A stretch of 64,000 bases of DNA from Hanleya hanleyi (taxonomy: Eukaryota > Mollusca > Polyplacophora > Lepidopleurida > Hanleyidae): contig JAVTVY010017318.1 of the NCBI GenBank assembly GCA_036873755.1, positions 1 to 64,000 on the forward strand, given 5' to 3'. Shown in pieces: positions 1 to 8,803 of this stretch (the stretch's first letter is position 1; the number at the start of each line of letters is the position of its first letter). The translations under genes and the position numbers were made by a program. The notes under the pieces were generated by a model, which saw nothing but the letters and a program-made list of their open reading frames with translations, had not been told where the DNA came from and did not search any database.

Positions 1-79
1 CTTCGTGCTTGGTAGCCTCATGGCGCCGCAAGTCGTGCAGACGAGTGAATGATTTCGAGCACGTAGTACAAGTGAACAT
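1..79 (-). CDS. C2H2 zinc-finger protein, N-terminal part (runs off left edge)
   Basis: Reading the minus strand from an ATG at 79-77 gives 26 visible residues that form one C2H2 zinc finger at the very N-terminus: Cys4 and Cys7, then His20 and His25 (C-X2-C-X12-H-X4-H), with Phe11 and Leu17 at the usual hydrophobic core positions. Such fingers bind DNA or RNA in the nucleus. The rest of the gene lies outside the window, so length, number of fingers and target are unknown. The start is supported by a TATA box 46 bases upstream (125-132), which implies a very short leader. The gene diverges from the coiled-coil gene at 1071 and shares its motif-rich upstream region. A single finger is a small sample, but spacing and core residues fit well. 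Confidence 0.62.
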   Translation of the reverse strand, partial: MFTCTTCSKSFTRLHDLRRHEATKHE

Positions 80-124
80 CTTGGTGGTTGACAGAGTGTC
101 TGATGAAACGGTCAGGCCGCTTCC

Positions 125-132
125 CTTTTATA
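125..132 (-). promoter_or_regulatory. TATA box of the zinc-finger gene
   Basis: TATAAAAG on the minus strand, 46 bases before the zinc-finger ATG. A start site about 30 bases downstream would leave a leader of roughly 20 bases. Confidence 0.6.
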
Positions 133-149
133 GCACGCTAGCTGAGGTC

Positions 150-300
150 GGAAGTGACATTTGCATATGACCTCTGTGAGGTCACTTCCGCTTCCGTTCG
201 CGTGACCGGATCAGGTCCATGTCCAGAAGCTCTCATACGCCGCCATTTTGGAGCCGCCATGTTGGATCCGTCATTTTGGAACCGCCATCTTGGATATGGC
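150..300. promoter_or_regulatory. Upstream motif cluster: octamer, ETS-like and YY1-like sites
   Basis: Next to the zinc-finger TATA box lie an octamer ATTTGCAT (about 160), two CACTTCCG-type ETS-like words (about 184-197) and four YY1-like words in tandem between 239 and 290 (GCCGCCATTTTG, GCCGCCATGTTG, CCGTCATTTTGG, ACCGCCATCTTG). The motifs are read directly; binding is inferred from known consensus sites (YY1 GCCGCCATnTT, POU octamer ATGCAAAT). Confidence 0.45.
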
Positions 301-498
301 CCATAATGCACTGGGTCAAAATACTCGCTTCTGATTGGACGAGAGCTCTGTGACGGATTTTAAATACTCGCTTCTGTTTGGTGTACGTCGCTGAAGGTCA
401 CCGGAACTGACCTTTGACCCCGGCGCGCAAAGCTTTTTCCCGAAACCGAATTACCGCCAAAACCACGGCCAAACCGCATCACCGCGCATGAATACATT

Positions 499-540
499 TT
501 TTTTTTTTTTTTTTTGCCGGAACTTTTTTTTTTTTTTCGT
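499..540. repeat. Poly(T) tracts
   Basis: Two T runs of more than 12 bases separated by GCCGGAAC. Low-complexity sequence; the lysine-rich frames read from the other strand are artefacts. Confidence 0.8.
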
Positions 541-544
541 GGAG

Positions 545-578
545 GTGCACTCATTGACACCGGTGTCAATGAGTGCAC
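545..578. repeat. 34-bp perfect palindrome
   Basis: A perfect 17+17 palindrome with no spacer, centred on ACCGGT between 561 and 562 and starting and ending with GTGCAC. It could form a cruciform or be a dimeric protein-binding site. It lies between the two divergent promoters. Confidence 0.85.
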
Positions 579-595
579 ATGCACCCATTGACCTC

Positions 596-890
596 ATTTG
601 CATATTTTCAAAATCCCCTGTCATCTTGAAAATATGCAAATGAAGGCTGGGGATCGGGAAAGTGAATTGCTGGGGATCGGGAAAGTGAATTGCTGGGGAT
701 CGGGAAATGCTGGGGATCACTCACTCATACCGGCAACGCACCTGCTACCAACAAATATGCAAATGAAGGCTGGGGATCGGGAAAAGTGAATTGCTGGGGA
801 TCGGGAAATGCTGGGGATCACTCACTCACACCGGCAACGCACCTGCTACCAACAAATATGCAAATGAAGGCTGGGGATCGGGAAAGTGAA
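596..890 (+). repeat. Tandem repeats of about 99 bp carrying octamer motifs
   Basis: Two to three imperfect copies of a unit containing ATGCAAATGAAGGCTGGGGA, then GGGATCGGGAAAGTGAATT, then a segment with CACCTGCTACCAACAA. Each copy carries one ATGCAAAT octamer (about 635, 757 and 858). The same words return at 2850-3560. The array sits 150-400 bases upstream of the TATA box at 1026, where proximal promoter elements would be expected. Confidence 0.75.
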
Positions 891-995
891 ATATTGGCTA
901 CCATCTTGAAACCGACCACCCCTAACATACACAAACAAGCCGACATCTTGAATCCGACCACCCTTAACCTACACAAACAAGCCTCCATTTTGAAA

Positions 996-1018
996 CACAC
1001 ACACACACACACACACAC
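996..1018 (+). repeat. (CA)n microsatellite
   Basis: An uninterrupted CA run just before the TATA box at 1026. Confidence 0.85.
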
Positions 1019-1025
1019 AGCCGAC

Positions 1026-1033
1026 TATAAATA
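1026..1033 (+). promoter_or_regulatory. TATA box of the coiled-coil gene
   Basis: TATAAATA, 38 bases before the ATG at 1071. With a start about 30 bases downstream the leader would be only about 10-15 bases, as short as that of the divergent zinc-finger gene. Confidence 0.6.
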
Positions 1034-1070
1034 ACGTGTATGTTCACACATTTATTAACAACTACACATC

Positions 1071-1547
1071 ATGAGTTTTTTTCTACGCATCATGAGTTTA
1101 CCACGAGCCTTGCTCACCCATCATCCTAGAGATGCAAGGAATAGGGGTACAGAAGAACATAGAGAGATAATTACCCGAGAAGAACAAGACAACAACAGAA
1201 TGGAGGACATACAAGAAAATAACGAGGCCGACACCCGTGATGGAGAACAAGACAGCGGATGGTTAACTACTAGACCTGCAACAATAACCACCTCCACTGC
1301 AAACACTGAAAGTATAACCACTTCGGCTGAGATATCACGCCTCAACGAACAAATTATCGACATGAGGGGAGCGATGTTGGAAATGGAGACGACAATCACG
1401 GTACTGGAAGATGAGATATCATACCTCAACGAACAAATTATCGACATGATGGAAGCGAAGTTGGAAATGGAGACGACAATGACGGTACTGGAAGAAGAGA
1501 TTGCCAGACAAAAGAAACTACGACATAGTGAATTGCCGATGCATTGA
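1071..1547 (+). CDS. 158-residue coiled-coil protein with a histone-type 3' end
   Basis: An ATG-started frame of 158 residues that matches no family I recognise. The N-terminal 80 residues are polar and charged (many Glu, Asp, Arg, Thr) and probably disordered. Residues about 87-150 contain a tandem duplication of a roughly 35-residue unit (EISRLNEQIIDM... then EISYLNEQIIDM...) with Leu/Ile/Met heptad spacing, so a parallel coiled coil is likely. A second in-frame ATG lies 11 codons in and the sequence around it repeats that of the first. A TATA box lies 38 bases upstream. About 53 bases after the stop is a stem-loop of the replication-dependent histone type, and no AATAAA was seen nearby. 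This arrangement is that of a histone gene, but the product is not a histone. Function is unknown. Frame, promoter and 3' signal agree, so I favour a real gene over a chance ORF. Confidence 0.6.
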   Translation: MSFFLRIMSLPRALLTHHPRDARNRGTEEHREIITREEQDNNRMEDIQENNEADTRDGEQDSGWLTTRPATITTSTANTESITTSAEISRLNEQIIDMRGAMLEMETTITVLEDEISYLNEQIIDMMEAKLEMETTMTVLEEEIARQKKLRHSELPMH

Positions 1548-1599
1548 CGCCGGAGAGGTGCTGTGAAGCAAATATACCGTGCCTCTCGTGTGACACTAT

Positions 1600-1645
1600 C
1601 CAAAGGCCCTTTTGAGGGCCAATCCATCTTTCCGAAAGAGAAAAA
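1600..1645 (+). terminator. Histone-type 3' stem-loop and downstream purine element
   Basis: CCAAA (1600-1604) followed by stem GGCCCT (1605-1610), loop TTTG (1611-1614) and stem AGGGCC (1615-1620). The known metazoan histone mRNA 3' consensus is CCAAA-GGCYCT-TTTC-AGRGCC-ACCCA. The only loop difference is G for C, and the downstream flank is AATCCA. About 13 bases on is a purine-rich GAAAGAGAAAAAC, placed like the histone downstream element that pairs with U7 snRNA. The signal starts 53 bases after the stop of the coiled-coil gene, within the usual distance for histone mRNAs. Confidence 0.66.
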
Positions 1646-1815
1646 CTTCTTTTCATATGCACACCAAACTAACACGAGCTCCCAGCATCTTTTTCCCCCA
1701 AACAAATTTTTTCAAAATTTTTTTTTTTTTTTTTTTCAAAACAATAACAAAGAAAATCTGAAGTGACAAACCCGTCCTTCGGATGGAAAAGTGGTTTTAA
1801 ATTTTATTTTCAGGT
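1646..1815. other. Low-complexity stretch, no gene seen
   Basis: T-rich and A-rich sequence including a run of about 18 T near 1719-1736. Nothing recognised. Confidence 0.5.
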
Positions 1816-2760
1816 AGAGGGTCGAGTGAGGTATCATATTGAAGCTGACGTGAAATGCTTCACATTGATACCTCACTCGACCCGATTGGACCACTAGGGG
1901 CGGCTCTAACGCCAAACATCAATATCAACATCAATCAACATCAATCTTCAAAATACCTTTAGAGGTGCCCCTAGTGGACCAATCGGGTCGAGTCCGGTAT
2001 CATTGTGAAGCATTTGACGTCAGCTTCAATTGGATACCTCACTCGATCCACTACCGCCAAAATAAAAAAAAAAATAAAAACAAACTTCGTACACCAGATG
2101 TTGATATCGATGTGCAAAATAACCTTTTTGGCGTTAGAGGCGTCCCTAGTGGTCCAATGGGGTCGAGTGAGGTATCAAATTGAAGGTGACGTGAAGGAGC
2201 ATCTGATAGACTGGGTGTGGGCTTGAATTAGGGTAATTCTGCGCATGCGCGAAGATAATATGAAAAATATCAATCTTCAAAAATAGCCTGTTTGAGGTTA
2301 GAGGCGTCCCTAATGGTGCAATCGGGTCGAATGAGGTATCAAATTGAAGGTAACGTGAAGGCGCATCTGATAGACTGGTGTGGGTTGAACTATCAGCATT
2401 CTGCGCATGCGTAATCTTCAAAACACCTTTTTGGGGTTAGAGGCGCCCCTAGTGGTCCAATGGGGTCGAGTGAGGTATCAATCTGAAACATTTCACGTCA
2501 GCTTCAATTTGACACCTCACTCGACCCACTACCTGCAAAATAAAAATAATCCTCGTACACCAGGTTTTGCTATCGAACTGCAAAATAACCTTTTTGGTGT
2601 TAGGGGCGCCCCTAGTGGCCCGATGGAGCCGAGTGAGGTATCAATGTGAAGGTGAGATGAAGGGCCATCTGATGGACTGGTGTGGGTTGAACTATCAGCA
2701 TTCTGCGCATGCGCAAGAATGGAAATAGCATACAAGCGGATAGGCAAGCAAGCAAGCAGG
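1816..2760. repeat. Dispersed repeat with CRE-centred palindromes and NRF1-like words
   Basis: Several diverged copies of one unit. Three contain an inverted repeat GGGTCGAGTGAGGTATCA facing TGATACCTCACTCGACCC. The best is perfect over 18 bp (1819-1836 and 1866-1883); others lie at about 1984-2047 and 2463-2525. Each spacer holds TGACGT or its complement. Half units occur near 2160, 2325 and 2628. Between them recur AGAGGCGYCCCTAGTGGTCC and TTCTGCGCATGCGC, an NRF1-like site (about 2240, 2400, 2702). A related family recurs at 50870-51220 and 51593-51730. Confidence 0.7.
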
Positions 2761-2828
2761 GAGGCAGACAAGCAGACAGGTCAGGTAAGTCAGATTGAAA
2801 TACACTCCTTTCCCTAAAAATCCACTCC
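2761..2828. other. Short purine-rich linker
   Basis: Repeated AAGCAGACAGG-type words between two repeat blocks; nothing coding. Confidence 0.4.
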
Positions 2829-2839
2829 TTTTATAGCCC

Positions 2840-3150
2840 ATTGAACCTCATTTGCATATTTATGACAACAAACAGGCCGCCATCTTGAACACGACCACCC
2901 CTAACACACACAAACAAGCCGCCATATGGAAACACATATGCAAATGAGGGCTGGGGATCGGGAAAGTGACATGCTGGGGATGTTGAAACACATATGCAAA
3001 TGAGGGCTGGGGATCGGGAAAGTGACAGGCTGGGGATCTTGAAAAGAACATATGCAAATGAGGGCTGGGGATCGGGAAAGTGACAGGCTGGGGATCTTGA
3101 AAAGAACATATGCAAATGAGGGCTGGGGAAAAACCCATTACACACACCAA
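2840..3150 (+). repeat. Tandem octamer-bearing repeat, about 60 bp
   Basis: Copies of ATATGCAAATGAGGGCTGGG plus GGGAAAGTGACAGGCTGGGG, each with an ATGCAAAT octamer (about 2938, 2994, 3051, 3110, and again at 3541). They are closely related to the repeats at 596-890 upstream of the coiled-coil gene. Confidence 0.8.
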
Positions 3151-3900
3151 ACAAGCCGCCATCTTGAACACGACCACCCCTCCCATACTAAAACAAGCCG
3201 CCATCTTGAATCCAAACCACCCTCCCATACTAAAACAAGCCGCCATCTTGAATCCGACCACCCTTCCCATACTAAAACAAGCCGCCATCTTGAATCCAAA
3301 CCACCCTTCCCATACTAAAACAAGCCGCCATCTTGAATTCAAACCACCCTCCCATACTAAAACAAGCCGCCATCTTGAATCCAAACCACCCTCCCATACT
3401 AAAACAAGCCGCCATCTTGAATCCGACCACCCCTCCCATACTAAAACAAGCCGCCATCTTGAATCCAAACCACCCCTCCCATACTAAAACAAGCCGCCAT
3501 CTTGCGGGAAAGTGACAGGCTGGGGATCTTGAAAAGAACATATGCAAATGAGGGCTGGGAAAAAACCCATTACACACACCAAACAAGCCGCCATCTTGAA
3601 CACGACCACACCTCCCATACTAAAACAAGCCGCCATCTTGAATCCAAACCACCCTCCCATACTAAAACAAGCCGCCATCTTGAATCCCATACTACCACCC
3701 TCCCATACTAAAACAAGCCGCCATCTTGAATCCAAACCACCCTCCCATACTAAAACAAGCCGCCATCTTGAATCCAAACCACCCTCCCATACTAAAACAA
3801 GCCGCCATCTTGAATCACACCACCCCTAACATACAAAAACAAGCCGCCATCTTGAATCACACCACCCCTAACATACAAAAACAAGCCGCCATCTTGAAAA
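3150..3900 (+). repeat. Roughly 41-bp tandem array, each unit with a YY1-like site
   Basis: About 17 units of CCAAACCACCCTCCCATACT followed by AAAACAAGCCGCCATCTTGAA. GCCGCCATCTTG occurs 18 times exactly between 2876 and 3898 and is the best-preserved part, while the rest of the unit drifts (TCCGACC, TCACACC, TAACATACAA). It is interrupted near 3504-3570 by one octamer-bearing repeat. The histidine/proline-rich frames here are products of the repeat. Confidence 0.88.
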
Positions 3901-3934
3901 TCTGGGTTTTTCCAAAAATTGGGTGCAAGTGCAC

Positions 3935-4040
3935 TCATAGGCCACGCCCCCAACCCCCTCGCTCCGCCCAAATAACCCCCTCACTCCGCCCCAAATGACG
4001 TCAAAAAAGGTTCTCGCGCATGCGCAGTTGAGGGCTTTAC
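3935..4040. promoter_or_regulatory. GC-box, CRE and NRF1-like cluster
   Basis: Repeated CCCCCTCRCTCCGCCC GC-box-like words, then TGACGTCA (about 3996) and CGCGCATGCGCAG (about 4015). It looks like a TATA-less promoter, but no gene is recognised immediately downstream. It may simply be part of the repeat family to its left. Confidence 0.35.
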
Positions 4041-4538
4041 CGGACGGATGCGGGCTACCTACTACTCACATATCTAAAAATATGAAATATTATTTTGATT
4101 TAACGTGTCATATTTTTGATATATTGGAAAAATCCACGATAAAATGTATACGGAAATCCCCCCCCAAAAAAACAGACGAAAGCCCAGTTTCAGGCGTCGG
4201 TCGATTCTGGTCTCCGTCATCTTTGAATACTCCATTCAATATCTCGGCGTGGTCCATTAAAGCATTCCCGCGTCCCTAATCCAAAGATCCAATTAATGTA
4301 ATAACATTAGCAAAACATCAAAAGGATAAATCATCGTATACATAAAACTAGGCTAATTTCCTGCAAGACAGAAGCGCTTAAGTTTCCAATGATGCCAGTA
4401 AGACACCATGATGTTCCAAAGATATCAAATCCGTATCGCTGATCAGTATTCTTAATCCATATGATATACGTTGTACAGTCCTTATCTGGAGTATGATGTA
4501 TCTCCGTCAAACTTTGATTGTCAGTGTTCATATGAACA
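4041..4538. other. No gene recognised
   Basis: AT-rich sequence. The short frames here show no family features. Confidence 0.4.
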
Positions 4539-4539
4539 C

Positions 4540-5180
4540 TATGAGGATCTTGAAATACATAGGTTCATATGGCCCCTAGTCCTGGCGTAAGCGGAATTGG
4601 ACACAAGTAACGAAACGTAGCGCCATAGATCTTGCCCGCCACGCTCGAATTTTGCTATCAGCATGCGACATGTATCGCTAAATTTGAGAAACATTGAGTG
4701 GAGGCGCTTAATAATATAGCCCTCTTTTCCAAGTTCCTGCAATAATGTTTTGTGACGTTGAATAAATTCGTTACAGTTAACACGGGATCTAGCAAATGCT
4801 ACTAGGCGAGATATGTATACGCCATATGCAGGTCCCTCTGGTATATTACTGTCCAGATAGGGAAAGTTTGCGATGTCGAAATTGTAATGATCTTTTTGGC
4901 GTAAAGTCGACGACGAGAAGGTCCGTTTCACTTTATAGAGATACAGGTTTAAATGAGATGCACCGCTAGGGTCACTTGTAGCTTCCTTCAAATCCAGTGA
5001 AGGTGGATATATATATCCTTCCATGCGTCATTTATATTGCGATTATCGACAGCAAGAATATCATCTATATAGCGTTTGGTGAATGAGAAGGAACAAGCTT
5101 TGAAATAATCTGTTTCTGAAACCGTCTGCATATAATCGTATTCTTTAAAGAGCAGATGCAGAATATAAAATGACTTTACT
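4540..5180 (-). pseudogene. Reverse transcriptase remnant of a retroelement, frameshifted
   Basis: On the minus strand a frame from about 5180 to 5027 reads through KEYDYMQTVSETDYF and reaches KRYIDDILAVDN. YIDD (bases 5060-5071) is the catalytic reverse transcriptase motif C. A frameshift near 5025 then moves the reading into a 161-residue frame ending at 4539, containing YLDSNIPEGPAYGVYISRLVAFAR, a conserved segment that follows the polymerase core in a widespread invertebrate retroelement family, possibly Penelope-like or related. No N-terminal polymerase part, GIY-YIG nuclease or ends were found. This is an old broken fragment. The reverse transcriptase identity is fairly secure, the clade is not. 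Confidence 0.68.
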
Positions 5181-5690
5181 AACGTTACAACTAAGGGAGG
5201 TTATCGTATGTTAAGGTTACTCCTTTTGGACGAAGGTAAGATGTTGTGAACCAAAAATTAACAAGGTTCACAAATGTGTTTGAATGTCCTTTTATTCTGA
5301 TATCGATTACCTTTGCTTATTGTTTAGAGAAAAAAGCCCGAATTGAATATGCGAATACTTAATCAAAAAGCCTGAACCATATATGTTTCAGCTCGCTAAC
5401 ATTTGTTAAATGAAAGTTCCAGCACAATAACAGCATGACAGATTAGTTTAACCCTTGACATTTCACTATATATCGTTTGGTGAAAAGTAGACTTTATCAC
5501 CGATACGATCTGCCTTGACGTATTAAAAATAACATGAATACATTTGGTATGTTAACAGCTTTATCCATGGGGCTTTAGCATGACTATACATACCGGTGCC
5601 GACGTGCATCTTTGTACACCACGTGCCTGAATGCCAGTTTCTGACGTGAGCTCCATGCGCGTCGCTAGGATTTTTCAAAGGGGGGTCGAT
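5181..5690. other. No gene recognised
   Basis: AT-rich sequence with no long frame and no repeat I could pair inside the window. Confidence 0.4.
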
Positions 5691-6860
5691 TGTCATAGCA
5701 CTTTAGGCGAGGGTCCAGGGGCCGCCTAGGCCCCGGAAGCTCCGGGGTCCTAGATCGCCGGAGATCCGTTCTAAGCGTTTTCCCGGAATTAAATCTGAAC
5801 ATAATGTATGCAGATTTAGGGTTATATTATACAGCTCTGAGACCTTAGATGGTCTGAGATGCATTCTGAGCGATTTCCAACAATGAAACTAACACGTCAT
5901 TTGTCAAATATCAGTATTATATTTTATCCTCTTGTCATCTTGAAAACACAATAATAACGCTTTGGGCCTATATACCTCGTAGGCTAACCCAGTGGTGTCG
6001 GAACGTAATTGAAAGTTGGGGACCACTATCACAGCCCAACAGGCGGGGGTCCAGGGGCCGCCTAGGCCCCGGAAGCTCCGGGGTCCTAGATAGCCGGAGA
6101 TGCGTTCTGAACGTTTTTCCGGAAATAAAACTGATCATACTGCATGCACATTTATGATTCTATTTTCACGAATTTTTTTTCGCAATTATAAGCATGCATC
6201 GATATTGACAACATCGCACCTCCTGCCTTCATCCATTTGACGTTCTAGTTATATTTAAAACATACAAAACGATGACTTATAGTTCTTGGGAGGGAAACGA
6301 ATATGCCTACAGATACGATTTATTCACACAAGGATAAAACAAGGAAATCCTCACAGCCCAACAGGCGAGGGTCCACGAGCCGTTTAGGCCCCGGAAGCTC
6401 CGAAGTTCCAGATCTCCAGAGACAAGTTCTAAGAGTTTTCCCAGAAATAAATTCGAACGTAATGTATGCAGATTTATGGTTCTATTTTCACGTATGTTTC
6501 GCATTTATAAGCACTCATCGATATTGAAAAAATCATACTTCATGCCTGAATCCATTTGACTGTTTAGTTATATTTATCACATAAAAAGAACACATAAAAA
6601 ACCGATGACCTTTACATGATGGAACATTAGAACCAATATGATAGCGATTCATTTACACAAAGCTAAAATGAACAATCGTCACAGCCTGACAGGCGAGGGT
6701 CCAGGGGCCGCTTAGGCCCCGGAAGCTCCAGGGTCTCCGGAGATGCGTTTTACCCGTTTTCTCGGAAACAAATCTGAACACAATGTATATAGATTTATGG
6801 TTCTATTTTCACATTTGTTTCGCATAAACCCGCATCGATATTGAAGAATATGCCGGACTC
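5690..6860 (+). repeat. Tandem array, about 316-344 bp unit, four copies
   Basis: Each copy begins with a GC-rich head (GGGTCCAGGGGCCGCCTAGG, CCCCGGAAGCTCCGGGGTCC, then AGATGCGTTCT) starting near 5703, 6045, 6364 and 6694. The head is followed by an AT-rich body with AATGTATGCAGATTTATGGT and CATCGATATTGA. The heads are better conserved than the bodies. The head contains short self-complementary stretches and could fold. No coding capacity is seen. Confidence 0.82.
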
Positions 6861-6939
6861 CATTTGACTTCCTGGTTTGACACAAACAAAACGGGCCTTT
6901 TACACACCACTACACGTCTTGGCACTCTATCTGTAATTT

Positions 6940-7085
6940 TTATGGGATTTTTTATTTTATGTTTTTATGCTTTTTTATTTTGTTTTTGTTTTCTCTGTTT
7001 TTGTTTTTTCTTTTGCTTTTTCTTCTGTTTTTTTTTTTTGGTGCGGCCAAGGGGGGGTCGTTCGCACCGGACGACCCCCCCCTAA
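6940..7085 (+). repeat. T-rich tract followed by a G/C homopolymer block
   Basis: About 100 bases of TTTTAT and TTTTGT words, then GGGGGGGTCG and CCCCCCC. The Phe/Cys-rich frames here are low-complexity artefacts. Confidence 0.7.
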
Positions 7086-7556
7086 CGACGCCCCTGAGCT
7101 CCATGGGTCATTCTCGAAGCAAAGATACGACAGCTGTTTTATTGATGACCTAAGATCTACAAATATTACCAGATTACGCGGCTGCTGCTCGGTCGACAAA
7201 TCGTTGGAAATAACCTTGATGACACGTTGCTCCAGCACTAGATGCGGCTGGAAATACTGAATCCCGCAAACTGAACGCTTCGCCCGTCCTGGCCGATTAT
7301 TATTGTTATTTGCTATTATTATGAGAACACTGTGACTAGACCCTGCTTGATCGCAAGTCAGACTGGGTTTTTGCATTTAAGGCGGTTTTGTACTTCACTC
7401 TCGTTGAATTCTTGGTACCTTAGACGCATGCATCACCAATGAATGTCACAGTTATAATCTCTATATATTTTCTGTCGTATAGATCATGTAGATAGCTTTG
7501 TACATGTACCTGTATCTTTATTAACTTTTCAATATTTATTCATTTATATATTTCAG

Positions 7557-7741
7557 TTCTGTTCAACGTGATTGGCGTCGCCCTATTTGCTTCGAACATC
7601 ACAGCAACGACCTTTGGCGCGCCGGGAATAACGGGTTGCGTTAAAATGGGTTGGGCCTTCTACCTGTCCTTTTTTGGAACGTCCCAATTCCTCGCGGCAA
7701 CAATTATGTCAGTTGTGCTCATCATACAGATAGGAAATTAA
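7557..7741 (+). CDS. 3'-terminal exon of a claudin/PMP22-like tetraspan membrane protein
   Basis: A pyrimidine-rich acceptor TATATTTCAG ends at 7556 and opens a 60-codon frame (first two bases complete a split codon) that stops with TAA at 7739-7741. It encodes a hydrophobic segment beginning LFNVIGVALFASNI, a short hydrophilic loop with one cysteine (ATTFGAPGITGCVKM) and a second hydrophobic segment starting GWAFYLSFFG, ending in a tiny IQIGN tail. This is the layout of transmembrane helix 3 end, second extracellular loop and helix 4 in claudin/PMP22/EMP-type tetraspans, where a GW..YL.. start of helix 4 is common. Such proteins act in cell-cell contact or as membrane accessory proteins. Earlier exons were not found in the window; the upstream 7.5 kb would be intron or lie off the edge. 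The exact family is uncertain. Confidence 0.58.
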
Positions 7742-8293
7742 ATTAACTCGTTGGATTGATCCTATAGACTTTCAGAGAAGACTGAGGTGTCGTCTTTTTC
7801 TCTACTATATATGGTGATCGTATTGTTGGGCGTGGTTTTACCGTTTTTAACCGGCTTCGCTAACCCAACCATTTCTGATCGATTTTTATGAAACCTGCAT
7901 GTATGGCTTTGTACTCCGAAATTTAACTGTGTATCCCCTGCGACTGAAGAGCTGAACTTAGTAAGTTGTTTAAAAGGGTCAATATTTTTTTTCGAAATTA
8001 CGGCGATAATGTTGGTGGAGCGTTCCGGTACCTCGCAAAAAAGGTTTGCGTAAAATGTATATGTGAGAAATAATAAATATTCTATCGTATTTTGACAAAG
8101 TTACTGTAAATTTATATATAATTTAAAAAAGATCTTAACAAATGTCTTCCACTAACCAAGTATTATTGATTGCAAATGAGTAATCTAATCCCAATGACCC
8201 GAGATGATATGAGCACAGAAATACTATATCGATTTGGCGCTATGGAAAATATAGAAAAGTATAGTCGCCAATATGGAATGGAATATGGCCGCA
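7742..8293. other. 3' flank of the tetraspan exon, no gene recognised
   Basis: Probably the 3' untranslated region and flank. AATAATAAATA near 8070 is the nearest poly(A)-signal-like word. Confidence 0.4.
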
Positions 8294-8803
8294 TTAACCC
8301 TACCAGGCGATATCTCCAGAACGATAAAAAAAAATGGTGAGTTGAAACTCTGTGACCTTATAGTTCATCATATTGGGGTCATTTTGAGCTCATTTGCAAC
8401 CCCCTGAGCAGAGGATCATGGGTAAATTCAAGATGGTGGCCAAATGGGGTACCAGAGAAGTGATGTTTTGTCATATATTTCTACAAAATTTCTGTTTTTT
8501 CATTAATATTTACGAATCTATCATGCAGTTTTTAATAAAAATATAAATAAGAAATTCGAAAAATCGACCAAAAAATGCCGTTTCTTTTAAATGACGTCAC
8601 TGTGACGTCGTCAAAGCCGCCATCTTGGATTGTTTTACATTTTCTGGAAGAGCTTGACCCAAGGGTACAGTGTGGGAAATCTCAGCTTCCTAGCTCAAGA
8701 GTGAAGAATAAATAATTAGGGGGTAGGGCATTTCGGCCCCAATGCCCCCCCCCCCCCCCCAAGACCTATACAGGTCCCAAAAGCCCAGGCCAGATGGGGT
8801 TAA
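8294..8803 (-). mobile_element. MITE with TTAA termini (piggyBac-like), copy 1
   Basis: Bounded by TTAACCCTACCAGG and CCAGATGGGGTTAA, so TTAA flanks CCCTA..CTGG-type inverted ends. Inside are a paired CRE (TGACGTCACTGTGACGTCGTCA), GCCGCCATCTTGGATT and a long C run near 8744. It is the reverse-oriented relative of the copy at 16002-16606; both share the order poly(C), TAATTATT, YY1-like word and doubled CRE. TTAA targets and CCCTA ends are typical of piggyBac elements. It has no transposase. Confidence 0.68.

Noticed and set aside
1121..1705. 194-residue minus-strand frame overlapping the coiled-coil gene
   Set aside because: It mirrors the plus-strand gene (Ser/Val-rich from Glu/Asp-rich codons) and crosses the stem-loop; promoter and 3' signal support the plus strand.
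2860..3829. His/Pro-rich and Trp/Val-rich frames across 2.8-3.8 kb
   Set aside because: They read the 41-bp YY1-like array and 60-bp octamer repeats; both strands are open because the units lack stops.
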